Shown: positions 1-8,569, counted from the stretch's first letter. The stretch: 64,000 nucleotides of DNA from an uncultured Lachnospiraceae bacterium (GCA_947630805.1 CANRIV010000001.1:182267-246266); one strand, 5' to 3'. Numbers and translations are program-made. Notes: generated from the letters alone by a model not told the origin.

Positions 1-1
1 A

Positions 2-589
2 ATAGACGGTGACATGGGAGATTCTCATATGGGGCAGCATGCAAGACTGATGTCACAGGCGTTACGGAAACTTACCGGTATTATGAATAAGACCGGATGC
101 ACAGTTGTTTTTATTAATCAGTTAAGAGAAAAGATTGGCGTTATGTTCGGAAATCCGGAGACAACGACGGGAGGAAGAGCACTAAAATTTTATGCTTCTG
201 TGAGAATGGATGTAAGACGGGTTGAAACTCTCAAGGTTGCCGGTGAAATGGTAGGAAACCGTGCCAGGGTAAAGGTTGTTAAAAATAAAGTGGCGCCACC
301 GTTTAAGGAAGCAGAGTTCGACATTATGTTTGGCAAGGGAATCTCCAGAGAAGGAGATATTCTGGATTTGGCGGCCGCCTGCAATATCGTAATAAAAAGC
401 GGCTCCTGGTACGCATACAATGGGGAAAAAATCGGACAGGGACGAGAAAATGCAAAGAAATATTTTCTCGAACATCCGGATATTATGGAAGAGGTGGAAC
501 AAAAAGTCAGGGCGCATTACTTTTCTAATGACGATAATAAAAAACAGGAGAGCGCACAGGATGATATTATTGCTCCCGTAGAAGAATAA
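2..589 (+). CDS. recA: Recombinase RecA, 3' part (5' end outside window)
   Basis: RecA forms ATP-dependent filaments on single-stranded DNA for homologous pairing and LexA cleavage. The window opens inside the gene: the frame reads [22 protein letters not shown], the conserved block just after the Walker B region, so about 155 N-terminal residues, including Walker A, lie upstream. Still visible are the [19 protein letters not shown] loop L2 segment that binds DNA and the [20 protein letters not shown] core end. The tail ([12 protein letters not shown]) is acidic, as expected for RecA. The ATG at 14 is internal, not a start. recX follows 16 bases later, the usual recA-recX operon. Confidence 0.97.
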   Translation: MDGDMGDSHMGQHARLMSQALRKLTGIMNKTGCTVVFINQLREKIGVMFGNPETTTGGRALKFYASVRMDVRRVETLKVAGEMVGNRARVKVVKNKVAPPFKEAEFDIMFGKGISREGDILDLAAACNIVIKSGSWYAYNGEKIGQGRENAKKYFLEHPDIMEEVEQKVRAHYFSNDDNKKQESAQDDIIAPVEE

Positions 590-605
590 TTAACAGAGGA
601 TTGCG

Positions 606-1205
606 ATGTACAGGGTTATCGGACTAAAAGAAAATGGGAAAAAGATACAGGTAATAACAGATCAGGAAATCAAATTTCAACTTTACAAAGGCGAAATAAA
701 AAAATACCATATTTATGAAGGCTGTACCCTTGATGGCGACATGTTGGCATTAATCACAGAATTATTATATAAAAGAGCCCGTGAAAGGGCTCTTTATATT
801 CTTGACAGAAGTTATAAAACGAAAAAACAGATTGTTGATAAATTAAAAAACAATATGTATCCTGATTGCATTATCCGAAAGGTGACAGACTATCTGGAAG
901 AATATCAGCTGATTGATGATAATAGATTTGCTATCATGTATATTGATTACAAATCAGGTACCAGAAGTAAAAAGCAGATTGTACAGGATTTATATCAGAA
1001 GGGAATTTCCAGAGAAATCATAGAAAAAGCCTTTGAAAATAGTGGTTATACAGATAAAAAATCTTTGGAAAAATTGCTGGAAAAGAAGATATCCAAATAT
1101 GATTTAGCACAGACAAAAGACTTGCAGAAATTATATTGTTATCTGGTGCAAAAAGGATATCAATACGGAGAAATAAAAGAAGCTATAGAAAAATATCGTA
1201 AATAA
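606..1205 (+). CDS. recX: Regulatory protein RecX
   Basis: RecX binds RecA filaments and modulates or inhibits recombinase activity. The 199-residue product has the family's tandem three-helix repeats: one around residues 55-100 (ARERALYILDRSYKTKKQI, then YLEEYQLIDDNRFA) and another around 110-150 (KSGTRSKKQIVQDLYQKGIS). It starts with ATG after an AGAGGA-type ribosome site inside the short gap to recA, so the two are co-transcribed. Length is normal for clostridial RecX, which is longer than the E. coli form. A hairpin terminator follows directly. Confidence 0.93.
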   Translation: MYRVIGLKENGKKIQVITDQEIKFQLYKGEIKKYHIYEGCTLDGDMLALITELLYKRARERALYILDRSYKTKKQIVDKLKNNMYPDCIIRKVTDYLEEYQLIDDNRFAIMYIDYKSGTRSKKQIVQDLYQKGISREIIEKAFENSGYTDKKSLEKLLEKKISKYDLAQTKDLQKLYCYLVQKGYQYGEIKEAIEKYRK

Positions 1206-1207
1206 AT

Positions 1208-1256
1208 ACAAGATATTCTATATTTAAACATAAAAATATACAATATCTTGTTTTTC
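1208..1256 (+). terminator. Terminator after recA-recX
   Basis: Ten-base arms ACAAGATATT (1208-1217) and AATATCTTGT (1242-1251) pair around a 24-base AT-rich loop and are followed by a short T run. It sits immediately after the recX stop. Confidence 0.65.
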
Positions 1257-1271
1257 TTAAATTACCATTAC

Positions 1272-1300
1272 TTGACATAACAATACGAATCAAGTAAAAT
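1272..1300 (+). promoter_or_regulatory. Sigma-A promoter for rny
   Basis: A perfect -35 TTGACA (1272-1277), a 17-base spacer and a -10 TAAAAT (1295-1300) lie 47 bases before the rny start. Confidence 0.75.
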
Positions 1301-1346
1301 ATATATGTTGTGTTGTACAATGAAAATTAAATAAGGAGGTGCTCCT

Positions 1347-2903
1347 GTGAGTAATACTACTTGGATAATCCTCATATGCGTTGCCGTAGCGGTAATAGTG
1401 GGTTTGATTTCTGCTTGGATTGCAATACTGATAAGAAAAAGTATTGTTGAGAAAAAGATAGGATCAGCAGAGGGAAAGGCGAGAGAAATCATTGATGAAG
1501 CCATAAAATCTGCGGAAGCTAAGAAAAAAGAAATTCTTTTGGAAGCAAAAGAAGAAAATCTCAAGACAAAAAATGAGCTGGATAAGGAAATCAAAGAACG
1601 AAGAGCTGAAGTGCAGCGATATGAGAAGCGAGTTCTGAACAAAGAGGAGGTCGTTGAAAAGAAGGCCGAGTCTATTGAGAAGAAGGAAAGCAGTCTGAAA
1701 GCCATAGAAGAAGAACTGGTGCAGACAAAAGCAAAAGTAGATAAATTAAACGAACAGCGCGTACAAGAACTTGAAAGAATCTCTGGTTTAACCTCCGAAC
1801 AGGCAAAAGAATATTTATTACAAACTGTTGAAGAAGAAATTAAAATTGAAACTGCAAAATTAGTAAAAGAGTTAGAGACTCAGGCAAAGGAAGAAGCAGA
1901 TAAGAAAGCAAAAGAATTAGTAATTAATGCAATTCAAAAATGCGCGACAGATCATGTCGCAGAGGCAACAATATCAGTTGTTTCCCTTCCTAATGATGAA
2001 ATGAAAGGTAGAATTATCGGAAGAGAGGGTAGAAATATCAGGACCCTCGAATCATTGACGGGTGTTGATTTGATTATTGATGATACACCGGAAGCGGTTG
2101 TTTTATCCGGATTTGATCCAATTCGTAGAGAGGTGGCGCGGATTGCGCTGGAAAAACTTGTAGTAGATGGGCGTATTCAGCCTACACGAATTGAAGAGAT
2201 GGTTAATAAAGCACAAAAAGAAGTTGAGACGATGATTCGTGAAGAAGGTGAGTCTGCAACTCTTGAAGTTGGTGTACATGGTATACATCCTGAACTTGTT
2301 AAATTACTTGGAAAAATGAAATTTAGGACAAGCTATGGACAGAATGCTTTAAAACATTCTATAGAAGTAGCTCATTTGTCAGGATTACTGGCCGCTGAAA
2401 TGGGGCTGGATGTCCGGGTAGCAAAAAGAGCAGGACTGTTACATGATATTGGTAAAGCAGTTGACCATGAAATGGAAGGTACGCATATTCAGCTTGGTGT
2501 TGATTTATGCAGAAAATACAAAGAATCTGCTACAGTTATTAATGCAGTAGAAGCACATCATGGCGATGTGGAACCTGAGACGCTGATTGCCTGCATTGTT
2601 CAGGCGGCAGATGCTATTTCAGCAGCAAGACCGGGCGCAAGAAGAGAAACGCTCGAAACATACACAAACAGATTAAAACAGTTAGAAGATATTACGAACT
2701 CTTATGAGGGCGTTGACAAATCTTTTGCCATTCAGGCAGGTAGAGAAGTTCGAGTTATGGTTATTCCTGAAAAAGTTTCAGATGCCGATATGGTATTGAT
2801 GGCAAGAAATATTTCAAAACAAATTGAAGATGAATTGGAATATCCTGGCCAGATTAAAGTAAATGTTGTAAGGGAATCAAGAGCCATTGACTACGCAAAA
2901 TAA
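1347..2903 (+). CDS. rny: Ribonuclease Y
   Basis: RNase Y is the membrane-anchored endoribonuclease that starts mRNA decay and riboswitch turnover in many Firmicutes. The 518-residue protein has one N-terminal membrane segment (about residues 5-27), a long charged coiled coil (about 30-195), a KH domain with [15 protein letters not shown], and an HD domain with [10 protein letters not shown] and [12 protein letters not shown], whose His-Asp pair binds the catalytic metals. The start is GTG, set by an AAGGAGG site 7 bases upstream. The GGAG of that site can pair with CTCC between it and the start codon. Length matches the family (about 515-520). Confidence 0.96.
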   Translation: MSNTTWIILICVAVAVIVGLISAWIAILIRKSIVEKKIGSAEGKAREIIDEAIKSAEAKKKEILLEAKEENLKTKNELDKEIKERRAEVQRYEKRVLNKEEVVEKKAESIEKKESSLKAIEEELVQTKAKVDKLNEQRVQELERISGLTSEQAKEYLLQTVEEEIKIETAKLVKELETQAKEEADKKAKELVINAIQKCATDHVAEATISVVSLPNDEMKGRIIGREGRNIRTLESLTGVDLIIDDTPEAVVLSGFDPIRREVARIALEKLVVDGRIQPTRIEEMVNKAQKEVETMIREEGESATLEVGVHGIHPELVKLLGKMKFRTSYGQNALKHSIEVAHLSGLLAAEMGLDVRVAKRAGLLHDIGKAVDHEMEGTHIQLGVDLCRKYKESATVINAVEAHHGDVEPETLIACIVQAADAISAARPGARRETLETYTNRLKQLEDITNSYEGVDKSFAIQAGREVRVMVIPEKVSDADMVLMARNISKQIEDELEYPGQIKVNVVRESRAIDYAK

Positions 2904-2919
2904 ATCATCTACAAATATC

Positions 2920-2950
2920 GAGGAAATGTGCATAGCATGTTTCCTCTTTT
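2920..2950 (+). terminator. Terminator after rny
   Basis: GAGGAAA (2920-2926) pairs with TTTCCTC (2940-2946), extended inward by two wobble and two Watson-Crick pairs, then TTTT. It lies 16 bases after the rny stop. Confidence 0.7.
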
Positions 2951-2976
2951 ATTATGTTTTGATTCCTGCCCGGTCG

Positions 2977-3040
2977 GCTTTTCTAGGAGCGTGCTTTGCG
3001 AAACAAAGTTTAGATACAGTTATTCTTTACCGTTTCTAAA
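2977..3040 (+). repeat. Three-hairpin intergenic element, copy 1
   Basis: Three consecutive stem-loops are visible: GCTTT/GGAGC (2977-2990, with two G-T wobbles), CTTTG/CAAAG (2994-3008), and TTTAGATACAGT/ACCGTTTCTAAA (3009-3040, 10 of 12 paired, 8-base loop). A second copy with the same spacing and loops lies at 6062-6125. The core TAGGAGCGTGCTTTGCGAA is identical in both. It sits between the rny terminator and the proC promoter. Confidence 0.8.
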
Positions 3041-3049
3041 GTGATTCTA

Positions 3050-3078
3050 TTGTTCTAAGTTCAGGACTATGTTATACT
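3050..3078 (+). promoter_or_regulatory. Promoter for proC
   Basis: TTGTTC (3050-3055), a 17-base spacer and TATACT (3073-3078) lie about 25 bases before the proC start. Confidence 0.6.
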
Positions 3079-3102
3079 TGTAAGAAAAAATGGAGGGTTA
3101 TT

Positions 3103-3897
3103 ATGGCAGTTTTAGGCTTTATTGGAATGGGAAATATGGGATATGCAATGCTGAAAGGTGTAAAAAATATTTTAGAGAAAAAAGATATTATTTTTCACAG
3201 CAATACGAAAGAAAAAATGGAACATATCCGTGCAGTGGAACAGATTGAATATGCGAATTCTAACAGTCAGGTGGTTTCTGATGCGAAGTATATTGTTCTC
3301 GCAGTAAAACCTCAGATGTTTGAAAAAATTATTTCAGAAATAAATGACAATTTTACTTCAGAACATATTGTAATTTCTCTGGCACCGGGATTTACGATAG
3401 AACAGCTGCGCAGTATGATTCCCTCTGCAAGGGTTGTCCGTGCAATGCCAAATACTCCGGCAATGGTGGGTGCGGGAATGACAGGCATCTGTTATGATAA
3501 AAAAGAATTTAATGCAAAAGAAGAGGAAATGCTCCAAAAAATTTTCACTTCTTTTGGAAAAATGCAGATAGTGGACGAAAAATTAATGAACAGTGTTGTA
3601 TGCGCCAGCGGAAGTTCCCCTGCTTATGTTTTTCTCTTTATCGAAGCGCTGGCAGACAGTGTAGTCAAATGCGGAATGACAAGAGCAGAAGCTTATGAGT
3701 TTGTAGCACAGACCGTGTTAGGCTCTGCAAAACTTATGATGGAAACCGGTTTCCATCCAGGGGTATTGAAAGATATGGTATGTTCTCCGGGCGGCACTAC
3801 GATAGCAGGCGTGGAGCAACTTGAAAAAAACGGATTTCGCAAGGCAGTTTTTTCTGCTACGGAAGCATGTTTTGAAAAATGTAATCAAATCAAATAA
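3103..3897 (+). CDS. proC: Pyrroline-5-carboxylate reductase
   Basis: Catalyses the last step of proline synthesis, NAD(P)H-dependent reduction of 1-pyrroline-5-carboxylate. The 264-residue protein begins with the Rossmann motif GFIGMGNMGYAM and carries the family blocks AVKPQMFE, RAMPNTPAMVGAGMTG and the C-terminal signature around CSPGGTTIAGVEQLEKNGFR, which forms the substrate site. A GGAGGG ribosome site precedes the ATG. The Nudix gene starts within 20 bases of the stop, so the two are probably co-transcribed from the promoter at 3050-3078. Confidence 0.96.
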   Translation: MAVLGFIGMGNMGYAMLKGVKNILEKKDIIFHSNTKEKMEHIRAVEQIEYANSNSQVVSDAKYIVLAVKPQMFEKIISEINDNFTSEHIVISLAPGFTIEQLRSMIPSARVVRAMPNTPAMVGAGMTGICYDKKEFNAKEEEMLQKIFTSFGKMQIVDEKLMNSVVCASGSSPAYVFLFIEALADSVVKCGMTRAEAYEFVAQTVLGSAKLMMETGFHPGVLKDMVCSPGGTTIAGVEQLEKNGFRKAVFSATEACFEKCNQIK

Positions 3898-3916
3898 GAA
3901 AGAGGCAGAAGTGGTT

Positions 3917-4468
3917 ATGAAAGAATTTAAGCGGGTAGGAAGAGAAATTGTTTATCAGGGTGCTATTTTAGATTTTTGCAGGGATGATGTGATAACGCCG
4001 GAAGGAAACAGAGTAGCGTGGGATTATCTTTCGCATAAAGGAGCTGCCGCAGTCATTCCGGTATTGGATGATGGAAGAATTATTATGGTAAGACAGTGGA
4101 GAAATGCGATTGATAAGTTTGCATTGGAAATTCCTGCAGGTGGAAAAGAAGGAGCATCAGAGCCTTCTATGCAGTGTGCTGCAAGAGAATTGGAAGAAGA
4201 AACCGGTTACCGCACAGGGAATCTTGTTTTTTTGCAGACGATTGTGCCGGCGATTGCTTATTCGGGAGAAAAAATTGATGTTTATGTAGCTTTTGATTTG
4301 GAAAAGCGGGAACAGCATCTGGATCCAGATGAAGATATTGAATTGGAAATATATCAGGTAGAAGAACTCGTTGAAATGATTAAAAATAATGAGATAAACG
4401 ATTCAAAAACAATATCTGCCATTATGACTTATTATTTAAAATATGTTCTACAAACGCCTGAAAATTAA
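3917..4468 (+). CDS. nudF: Nudix hydrolase, ADP-ribose pyrophosphatase type
   Basis: Likely hydrolyses ADP-ribose to AMP and ribose 5-phosphate. The complete Nudix box lies at about residues 74-96: GG..EGA....CAARELEEETGY. It is preceded by the typical strand AVIPVLDDGRIIMVRQWRNAID and the PAGG turn. I choose ATG 3917 (MKEFKRVGREIVYQG, about 183 residues). A GTG at 3911 is better spaced from the AAAGAGG site and is an equally good candidate. The frame stays open further upstream into proC, but that extension is not Nudix sequence. The place just before a SpoIIM-like gene and xerD matches B. subtilis nudF. Confidence 0.9.
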   Translation: MKEFKRVGREIVYQGAILDFCRDDVITPEGNRVAWDYLSHKGAAAVIPVLDDGRIIMVRQWRNAIDKFALEIPAGGKEGASEPSMQCAARELEEETGYRTGNLVFLQTIVPAIAYSGEKIDVYVAFDLEKREQHLDPDEDIELEIYQVEELVEMIKNNEINDSKTISAIMTYYLKYVLQTPEN

Positions 4469-4499
4469 TATATTGTAAAAACATATTTCCGGTCTGGTT

Positions 4500-4955
4500 A
4501 TGAAATTCAATCACATATGGACAAATTATAAAATCTATGCCTTTTGTGCCGGTGTTCTTCTTGGAGCACTGGTTTATAATTATATTGGCATAGATTATTC
4601 TTTTTCTGCTGTCACAAAATTAGAGGGGAAGGATTTTCTTCACTCTCTGATTTATAGCTTTATCATCCAGTTAAAATTTGCAATTTTCATCTTTTTTTTA
4701 TCTTTTTTTCGGATAAGAAACAAAATTATTTTACTTATTATTTTTTATGAGGGATTTATTATGTCAGGACTTATTGTTTTGTCGGTTTCTCTGAAAGTAT
4801 TATTTTTATTATCCGGAGCCGTTATGTCAGTATTTAAAATTTTTTCCGCTTTGATGATGTTTCAAACGTCCAAAAGAGTTTTAAATAAAATCTTTAGTCT
4901 TTTAATTTTGGCTGTCGGCACAATCGTTCAAAATTTTTTTCTAATTTATTTTTAA
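4500..4955 (+). CDS. Small membrane protein, SpoIIM-like
   Basis: The 151-residue product is almost entirely hydrophobic, with about four predicted membrane segments (near residues 13-32, 50-73, 75-110 and 128-150). It has no motif that proves a function. The segment GVLLGALVYNYIG followed by a loop and FLHSLIYSFIIQLKF resembles the start of SpoIIM, a subunit of the DMP complex that remodels septal peptidoglycan during engulfment. In Bacillus spoIIM also lies between nudF and xerD. It is shorter than B. subtilis SpoIIM (about 214 residues) and seems to lack its C-terminal part. The assignment is inference from position and topology. Codon use is very AT-rich, as in membrane genes. Confidence 0.6.
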   Translation: MKFNHIWTNYKIYAFCAGVLLGALVYNYIGIDYSFSAVTKLEGKDFLHSLIYSFIIQLKFAIFIFFLSFFRIRNKIILLIIFYEGFIMSGLIVLSVSLKVLFLLSGAVMSVFKIFSALMMFQTSKRVLNKIFSLLILAVGTIVQNFFLIYF

Positions 4956-4963
4956 GGCTTTTT

Positions 4964-4987
4964 ACAAGATATTGTATCTTTGTTTTT
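4964..4987 (+). terminator. Possible terminator after the SpoIIM-like gene
   Basis: ACAAGATA (4964-4971) faces TATCTTTGT (4975-4983) across a 3-base loop with one mismatch, followed by TTTT. The stem is short and AT-rich, so it is a weak candidate. Confidence 0.4.
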
Positions 4988-5059
4988 GTCATTTAGTAGA
5001 TATGGTGCTTTTTTTATGTAACCCATTTTTTTTTACAAATATCAGGTGGAAAAATCCAT

Positions 5060-5088
5060 TTGATTTTCAGCTAAAAGACTTATATAAT
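5060..5088 (+). promoter_or_regulatory. Promoter for xerD
   Basis: TTGATT (5060-5065), a 17-base spacer and a consensus TATAAT (5083-5088) lie 41 bases before the chosen xerD start. Confidence 0.7.
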
Positions 5089-5129
5089 AGAATTCAACAC
5101 TCTTATTCAAAGAGTTGAGCGAGGAAAAA

Positions 5130-6020
5130 ATGCAAAATTATATTGAAGAATTCATTTTACAATTACATATGGAAAAGAATACTTCAAGCAACACAGAAAT
5201 TTCATACAAAAGGGATTTAAAAAAATTATCAGAATATCTTCACCAAAAGAAAGCATCTGATAATATTTTAACCGCGTCAGAAGAAGATTTAGAGGATTAT
5301 ATTGCATATTTGACGGAACAGGGAAGAGCCCCAACAACAATTTCCAGAAATATTGCCTCTATGAAAAACTTCTTTGCTTTTCTATGCAAAAAAGAAATAA
5401 TAGAGAATAATCCTGCAATTCATTTGAAAGCACCTAAGATAGTAAAAAAAGCACCAGAGATTTTATCGGTAAAAGAGATTGATGCTTTATTGAAGCAACC
5501 ATCAAAAAATACTCCGAAAGAATTGCGCGACAAATCCATGTTGGAACTTTTGTATGCGACAGGCATGAGAGTGACAGAACTGATTTCTCTGCGTGTCAGT
5601 GATGTGAATATTAAGCTGGAGTATATTGTGTGTCATAACCGAAAGAAAGAGCGTTTTATTCCGTTTGGAACAGAAGCAAAAAATGCTCTTATCAAATATT
5701 TATCTTATGGCAGAGAACAACTTTTGGGAAATCATAAGGAAAGCGATGTTTTGTATCCAAACTGTTCCGGTACAGAAATGAGCCGTCAGGGATTTTGGAA
5801 GCTGATTAAGTCATATGGGAAAAAAGCTGGAATCCAATCAGAACTGACGCCACATACATTGAGACACTCTTTTGCGTCGCACCTTGTAGAAAATGGTGCC
5901 GATTTAAAAGCTGTTCAGGAGATGTTGGGTCATTCTGATATTTCTACCACCCAGATATATATGACATCCGGAAATAAGAGAGTGCGGGAAGTATATGCGA
6001 AAGCACATCCAAAAGCATAG
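5130..6020 (+). CDS. xerD: Site-specific tyrosine recombinase XerD
   Basis: XerD resolves chromosome dimers at dif together with a partner recombinase. The 296-residue protein has an N-terminal SAM-like DNA-binding domain (about 1-90) and a C-terminal catalytic domain with the tyrosine-recombinase set: Arg in ATGMRVTEL, His and Arg in TPHTLRHSFASH (about 242 and 245), His in LGHSDIS and the nucleophile Tyr in TTQIYMT. I choose ATG 5130 because GAGG lies 5 bases upstream. An in-frame TTG at 5115 has no good ribosome site. Length matches XerD (295-298). Confidence 0.94.
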   Translation: MQNYIEEFILQLHMEKNTSSNTEISYKRDLKKLSEYLHQKKASDNILTASEEDLEDYIAYLTEQGRAPTTISRNIASMKNFFAFLCKKEIIENNPAIHLKAPKIVKKAPEILSVKEIDALLKQPSKNTPKELRDKSMLELLYATGMRVTELISLRVSDVNIKLEYIVCHNRKKERFIPFGTEAKNALIKYLSYGREQLLGNHKESDVLYPNCSGTEMSRQGFWKLIKSYGKKAGIQSELTPHTLRHSFASHLVENGADLKAVQEMLGHSDISTTQIYMTSGNKRVREVYAKAHPKA

Positions 6021-6049
6021 ATTATGAAACACATCAAGTGTTTCATAAT
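6021..6049 (+). terminator. Hairpin directly after xerD
   Basis: A perfect 12-base stem ATTATGAAACAC/GTGTTTCATAAT with loop ATCAA begins at the first base after the xerD stop. No T run follows, so it may be a processing or stability hairpin rather than a terminator. Confidence 0.5.
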
Positions 6050-6061
6050 CGTACTTAACCA

Positions 6062-6125
6062 GCTCCGTTAGGAGCGTGCTTTGCGAAGCAAAGTTTTGAA
6101 ACGGTTATCCAATACCGTTTCAAAA
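6062..6125 (+). repeat. Three-hairpin intergenic element, copy 2
   Basis: Three stem-loops: GCTCC/GGAGC with loop GTTA (6062-6075), CTTTGC/GCAAAG with loop GAA (6079-6093), and a perfect 12-base stem TTTTGAAACGGT/ACCGTTTCAAAA with an 8-base loop (6094-6125). Compared with copy 1 (2977-3040), stem lengths, loop sizes and spacing are the same. Pair A3012-T3037 of copy 1 is T6097-A6122 here, a compensatory change. It sits between the xerD hairpin and the xerD/aroF terminator. Confidence 0.85.
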
Positions 6126-6136
6126 GTTATAAATAA

Positions 6137-6177
6137 AAAAACTCCGAGAGAAATGTTATTCTCCCAGAGTTTTTTTT
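6137..6177. terminator. Bidirectional terminator between xerD and aroF
   Basis: AAACTCCGAGAGAA (6139-6152) pairs with TTCTCCCAGAGTTT (6159-6172), 12 of 14 positions. It is flanked by a T run on the plus strand and an A run (T run on the minus strand), serving both convergent genes. Confidence 0.8.
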
Positions 6178-6189
6178 ATTTTCGTTTCA

Positions 6190-7218
6190 TTATATTTCTT
6201 CTGCAATGATATAGAGCAATTTTTCGGTATCTTCCCATCCGAGACATGGATCCGTAATGGACTTCCCATAATAGTGTTCGTCGATTTTCTGAGCGCCTTC
6301 TTCAATATAACTTTCAATCATCAATCCCTTAACAAAGCCTTTTAATTCCGGTGAGTGTTTCCGATTGTGCATGATTTCCTTTGCAATACGAATCTGCTCT
6401 TTATATTGTTTATTTGAATTGGAATGATTACAGTCTACAACGAGCGCAGGATTTGCGAATCCCTTTTCGGTGTACATTTTATATAAATTGACCATATCTT
6501 CATAATGATAGTTTGGAATACATTGTCCATATTGATTGACAGCGCCACGCAATATGGCATGTGTCAAATCATTTCCTTCTGTCTGAACTTCCCATCCTCT
6601 ATATAAAAAAGAATGAGAGGACTGTGCGGCTTCAATAGAGTTTAACATAATTGAAAGGTCACCGCTGGTAGGGTTTTTCATTCCCACCGGAATATCCAGT
6701 CCACTGGCAGTCAGACGGTGCTGCTGATTTTCTACAGATCTTGCACCTACGGCCACATAGGATAAACAGTCGGAAAAGTACCTTGCATTTTCCGGATAGA
6801 GCATCTCGTCAGCAATCGGAAAACCTGTGTCTTCCATGATTTTTAAGAACATCTGACGGATGGTAATCAGACCCTGCAAAAGATCCGGCTTTTTCTCGGG
6901 ATCCGGTTGATGAAGCATGCCTTTATATCCCTTTCCGGTTGTTCTGGGTTTATTGGTATAAACTCTTGGAATAATAAAAACTTTATCTTTGATTTTCTCC
7001 TGAACTCTGGCAAGACGACAGATATATTCTTCTACAGCTTCTTGGTTATCAGCGGAGCATGGACCGATAATGACAGCAAATTTATCCTCCTGTCCACTGA
7101 AAATTTTCCTGATTTCTTCATCATTTTCTTTCTTTTTCTTTTCCACTGCCTCTGGTACCGGATACATAGTCTTAATTTCCATAGGCGTTGGCAGTTTTCT
7201 AAAAAATGTACTTCCCAT
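6190..7218 (-). CDS. aroF: 3-deoxy-7-phosphoheptulonate synthase, class I
   Basis: Condenses phosphoenolpyruvate and erythrose 4-phosphate, the first step of the shikimate pathway. The 342-residue protein is of the class I AroF/AroG/AroH type, shown by VIIGPCSADN, YTNKPRTTGKGYKG (substrate-binding Lys-Pro-Arg-Thr), the SVENQQHR region and VVDCNHSNSNKQY with its metal-binding His. A feedback site cannot be assigned by reading. It is a monocistronic insert against the direction of its neighbours, with AAGGAGA before the ATG, its own promoter, and a shared terminator with xerD. Confidence 0.94.
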   Translation of the reverse strand: MGSTFFRKLPTPMEIKTMYPVPEAVEKKKKENDEEIRKIFSGQEDKFAVIIGPCSADNQEAVEEYICRLARVQEKIKDKVFIIPRVYTNKPRTTGKGYKGMLHQPDPEKKPDLLQGLITIRQMFLKIMEDTGFPIADEMLYPENARYFSDCLSYVAVGARSVENQQHRLTASGLDIPVGMKNPTSGDLSIMLNSIEAAQSSHSFLYRGWEVQTEGNDLTHAILRGAVNQYGQCIPNYHYEDMVNLYKMYTEKGFANPALVVDCNHSNSNKQYKEQIRIAKEIMHNRKHSPELKGFVKGLMIESYIEEGAQKIDEHYYGKSITDPCLGWEDTEKLLYIIAEEI

Positions 7219-7260
7219 AGTTGTCTCCTTTTATCTTAAAATACTAAATTTCTAAGGGAT

Positions 7261-7288
7261 AGTATAACATAATTCCTTTATAATTCAA
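7261..7288 (-). promoter_or_regulatory. Promoter for aroF
   Basis: On the minus strand TTGAAT (7288-7283), a 16-base spacer and TATACT (7266-7261) point towards aroF, with a leader of about 35 bases. Confidence 0.6.
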
Positions 7289-7321
7289 CAAAAATTCGCA
7301 TATCTCTCCTCACAACAATGA

Positions 7322-7350
7322 TTTCAATATTATAAAAATTGGTGTATACT
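7322..7350 (+). promoter_or_regulatory. Possible promoter for deoB
   Basis: A good -10 TATACT (7345-7350) is preceded at 17 bases by a poor -35 TTTCAA (7322-7327). It lies 22 bases before the deoB start. Confidence 0.45.
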
Positions 7351-7371
7351 AATTGAGAAGGAGAATATTTT

Positions 7372-8544
7372 ATGTTTCATAGAATTATATGGATTATTTT
7401 GGATAGCGTAGGAGCAGGAGAATTGCCAGACAGCGATCAGTATCATGACACGGGTGCCGACACTCTGGGACATATCTTCCAGAAACTTCCCGGATTCGAT
7501 TTACCAAACCTTAGAAAACTGGGATTGGGAAATATAGATGGTCTGGATAAAATTCCTGAAGAGAGCAGACCGGTGGGAATTTATGGAAAAGCAAAAGAAG
7601 TATCAGTGGGGAAAGATACTACCGTAGGTCATTTTGAGATGACAGGAATTTATACGGAAAAAATGTTTCCAACATATCCCGATGGATTTCCGCAAGAAAT
7701 TATAGATAAGTTCATAAAATGGTCAAATTTACCAGGTATTCTATGTAATAAGACCGGCTCCGGTACTGAAATTCTGGAGCAATATGGAGCAGAACATTTA
7801 AAAACACGAAAACCGATTATATATACTTCTGTGGATAGTGTATTTCAGATTGCATGCCATGAAGAGATATATTCGCCGGAAGAATTATATCATTTATGCA
7901 GCATTGCAAGAAAAATCCTGCAGGGAGAGCACTGTGTGGCAAGAGTTATCGCCCGTCCTTTTGTCGGAACAGAAGGACATTTTACAAGAACAGCCAACCG
8001 AAGAGATTTTTCTGTAATGCCTGAAGATGGAAATCTGCTTGATTTGCTGGAGAAAAAGAATATTAAAGTTTATGCGGTTGGAAAAATAGCCGATATATTT
8101 TGCAAAAAAGGAATTTACAAATCCGTTCATACAAGAAATAATATGGACGGTATCGCAAGAACTCTGCAGTTTATGAAAGAAATACCGGAAGGACTGATTT
8201 TTACCAATCTTGTAGATTTTGATACAGTCTGGGGACACCGAAGAGATTTGCACGGATATGGGACAGGCCTGCAGCAATTTGATCAGAAATTACCTGAAAT
8301 TATAGCTGCGATGAATAAAGATGATTTGCTGATTATAAATGCAGACCATGGATGCGACCCTGTTTTCCGTGGTACTGACCATACAAGAGAGTATGTTCCT
8401 GTATTGATGTACGGTGCGAAAACACAGAAAAATGTTAATCTTCATATCTTGAATTCTTTTGCAGATATTGGGCAGACAATCGCAGATAATTTTGGAATTC
8501 AGATAAAGCATGGGACAAGTCAGTTAGATAAAATTACCTTATAA
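7372..8544 (+). CDS. deoB: Phosphopentomutase
   Basis: Interconverts (deoxy)ribose 1-phosphate and 5-phosphate in nucleoside salvage. The 390-residue protein is an alkaline-phosphatase-superfamily member: metal-binding Asp in WIILDSVGAGELPDS, the phosphorylated Thr region GKDTTVGHFEMTG, LVDFDTVWGHRRD, and the second metal site NADHGCDPVFRGTDHTREYVPV. Length is typical. AAGGAG lies ahead of the ATG. Neighbouring xerD-deoB-dacF is also the Bacillus order, where this gene is called drm. Confidence 0.96.
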   Translation: MFHRIIWIILDSVGAGELPDSDQYHDTGADTLGHIFQKLPGFDLPNLRKLGLGNIDGLDKIPEESRPVGIYGKAKEVSVGKDTTVGHFEMTGIYTEKMFPTYPDGFPQEIIDKFIKWSNLPGILCNKTGSGTEILEQYGAEHLKTRKPIIYTSVDSVFQIACHEEIYSPEELYHLCSIARKILQGEHCVARVIARPFVGTEGHFTRTANRRDFSVMPEDGNLLDLLEKKNIKVYAVGKIADIFCKKGIYKSVHTRNNMDGIARTLQFMKEIPEGLIFTNLVDFDTVWGHRRDLHGYGTGLQQFDQKLPEIIAAMNKDDLLIINADHGCDPVFRGTDHTREYVPVLMYGAKTQKNVNLHILNSFADIGQTIADNFGIQIKHGTSQLDKITL

Positions 8545-8569
8545 CATATAACATATTTTTGCGGGAGGC

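Noticed and set aside
5115..5129. TTG start for xerD
   Set aside because: No ribosome site lies at a proper distance upstream of the TTG, whereas GAGG is 5 bases before ATG 5130, giving the normal family length.
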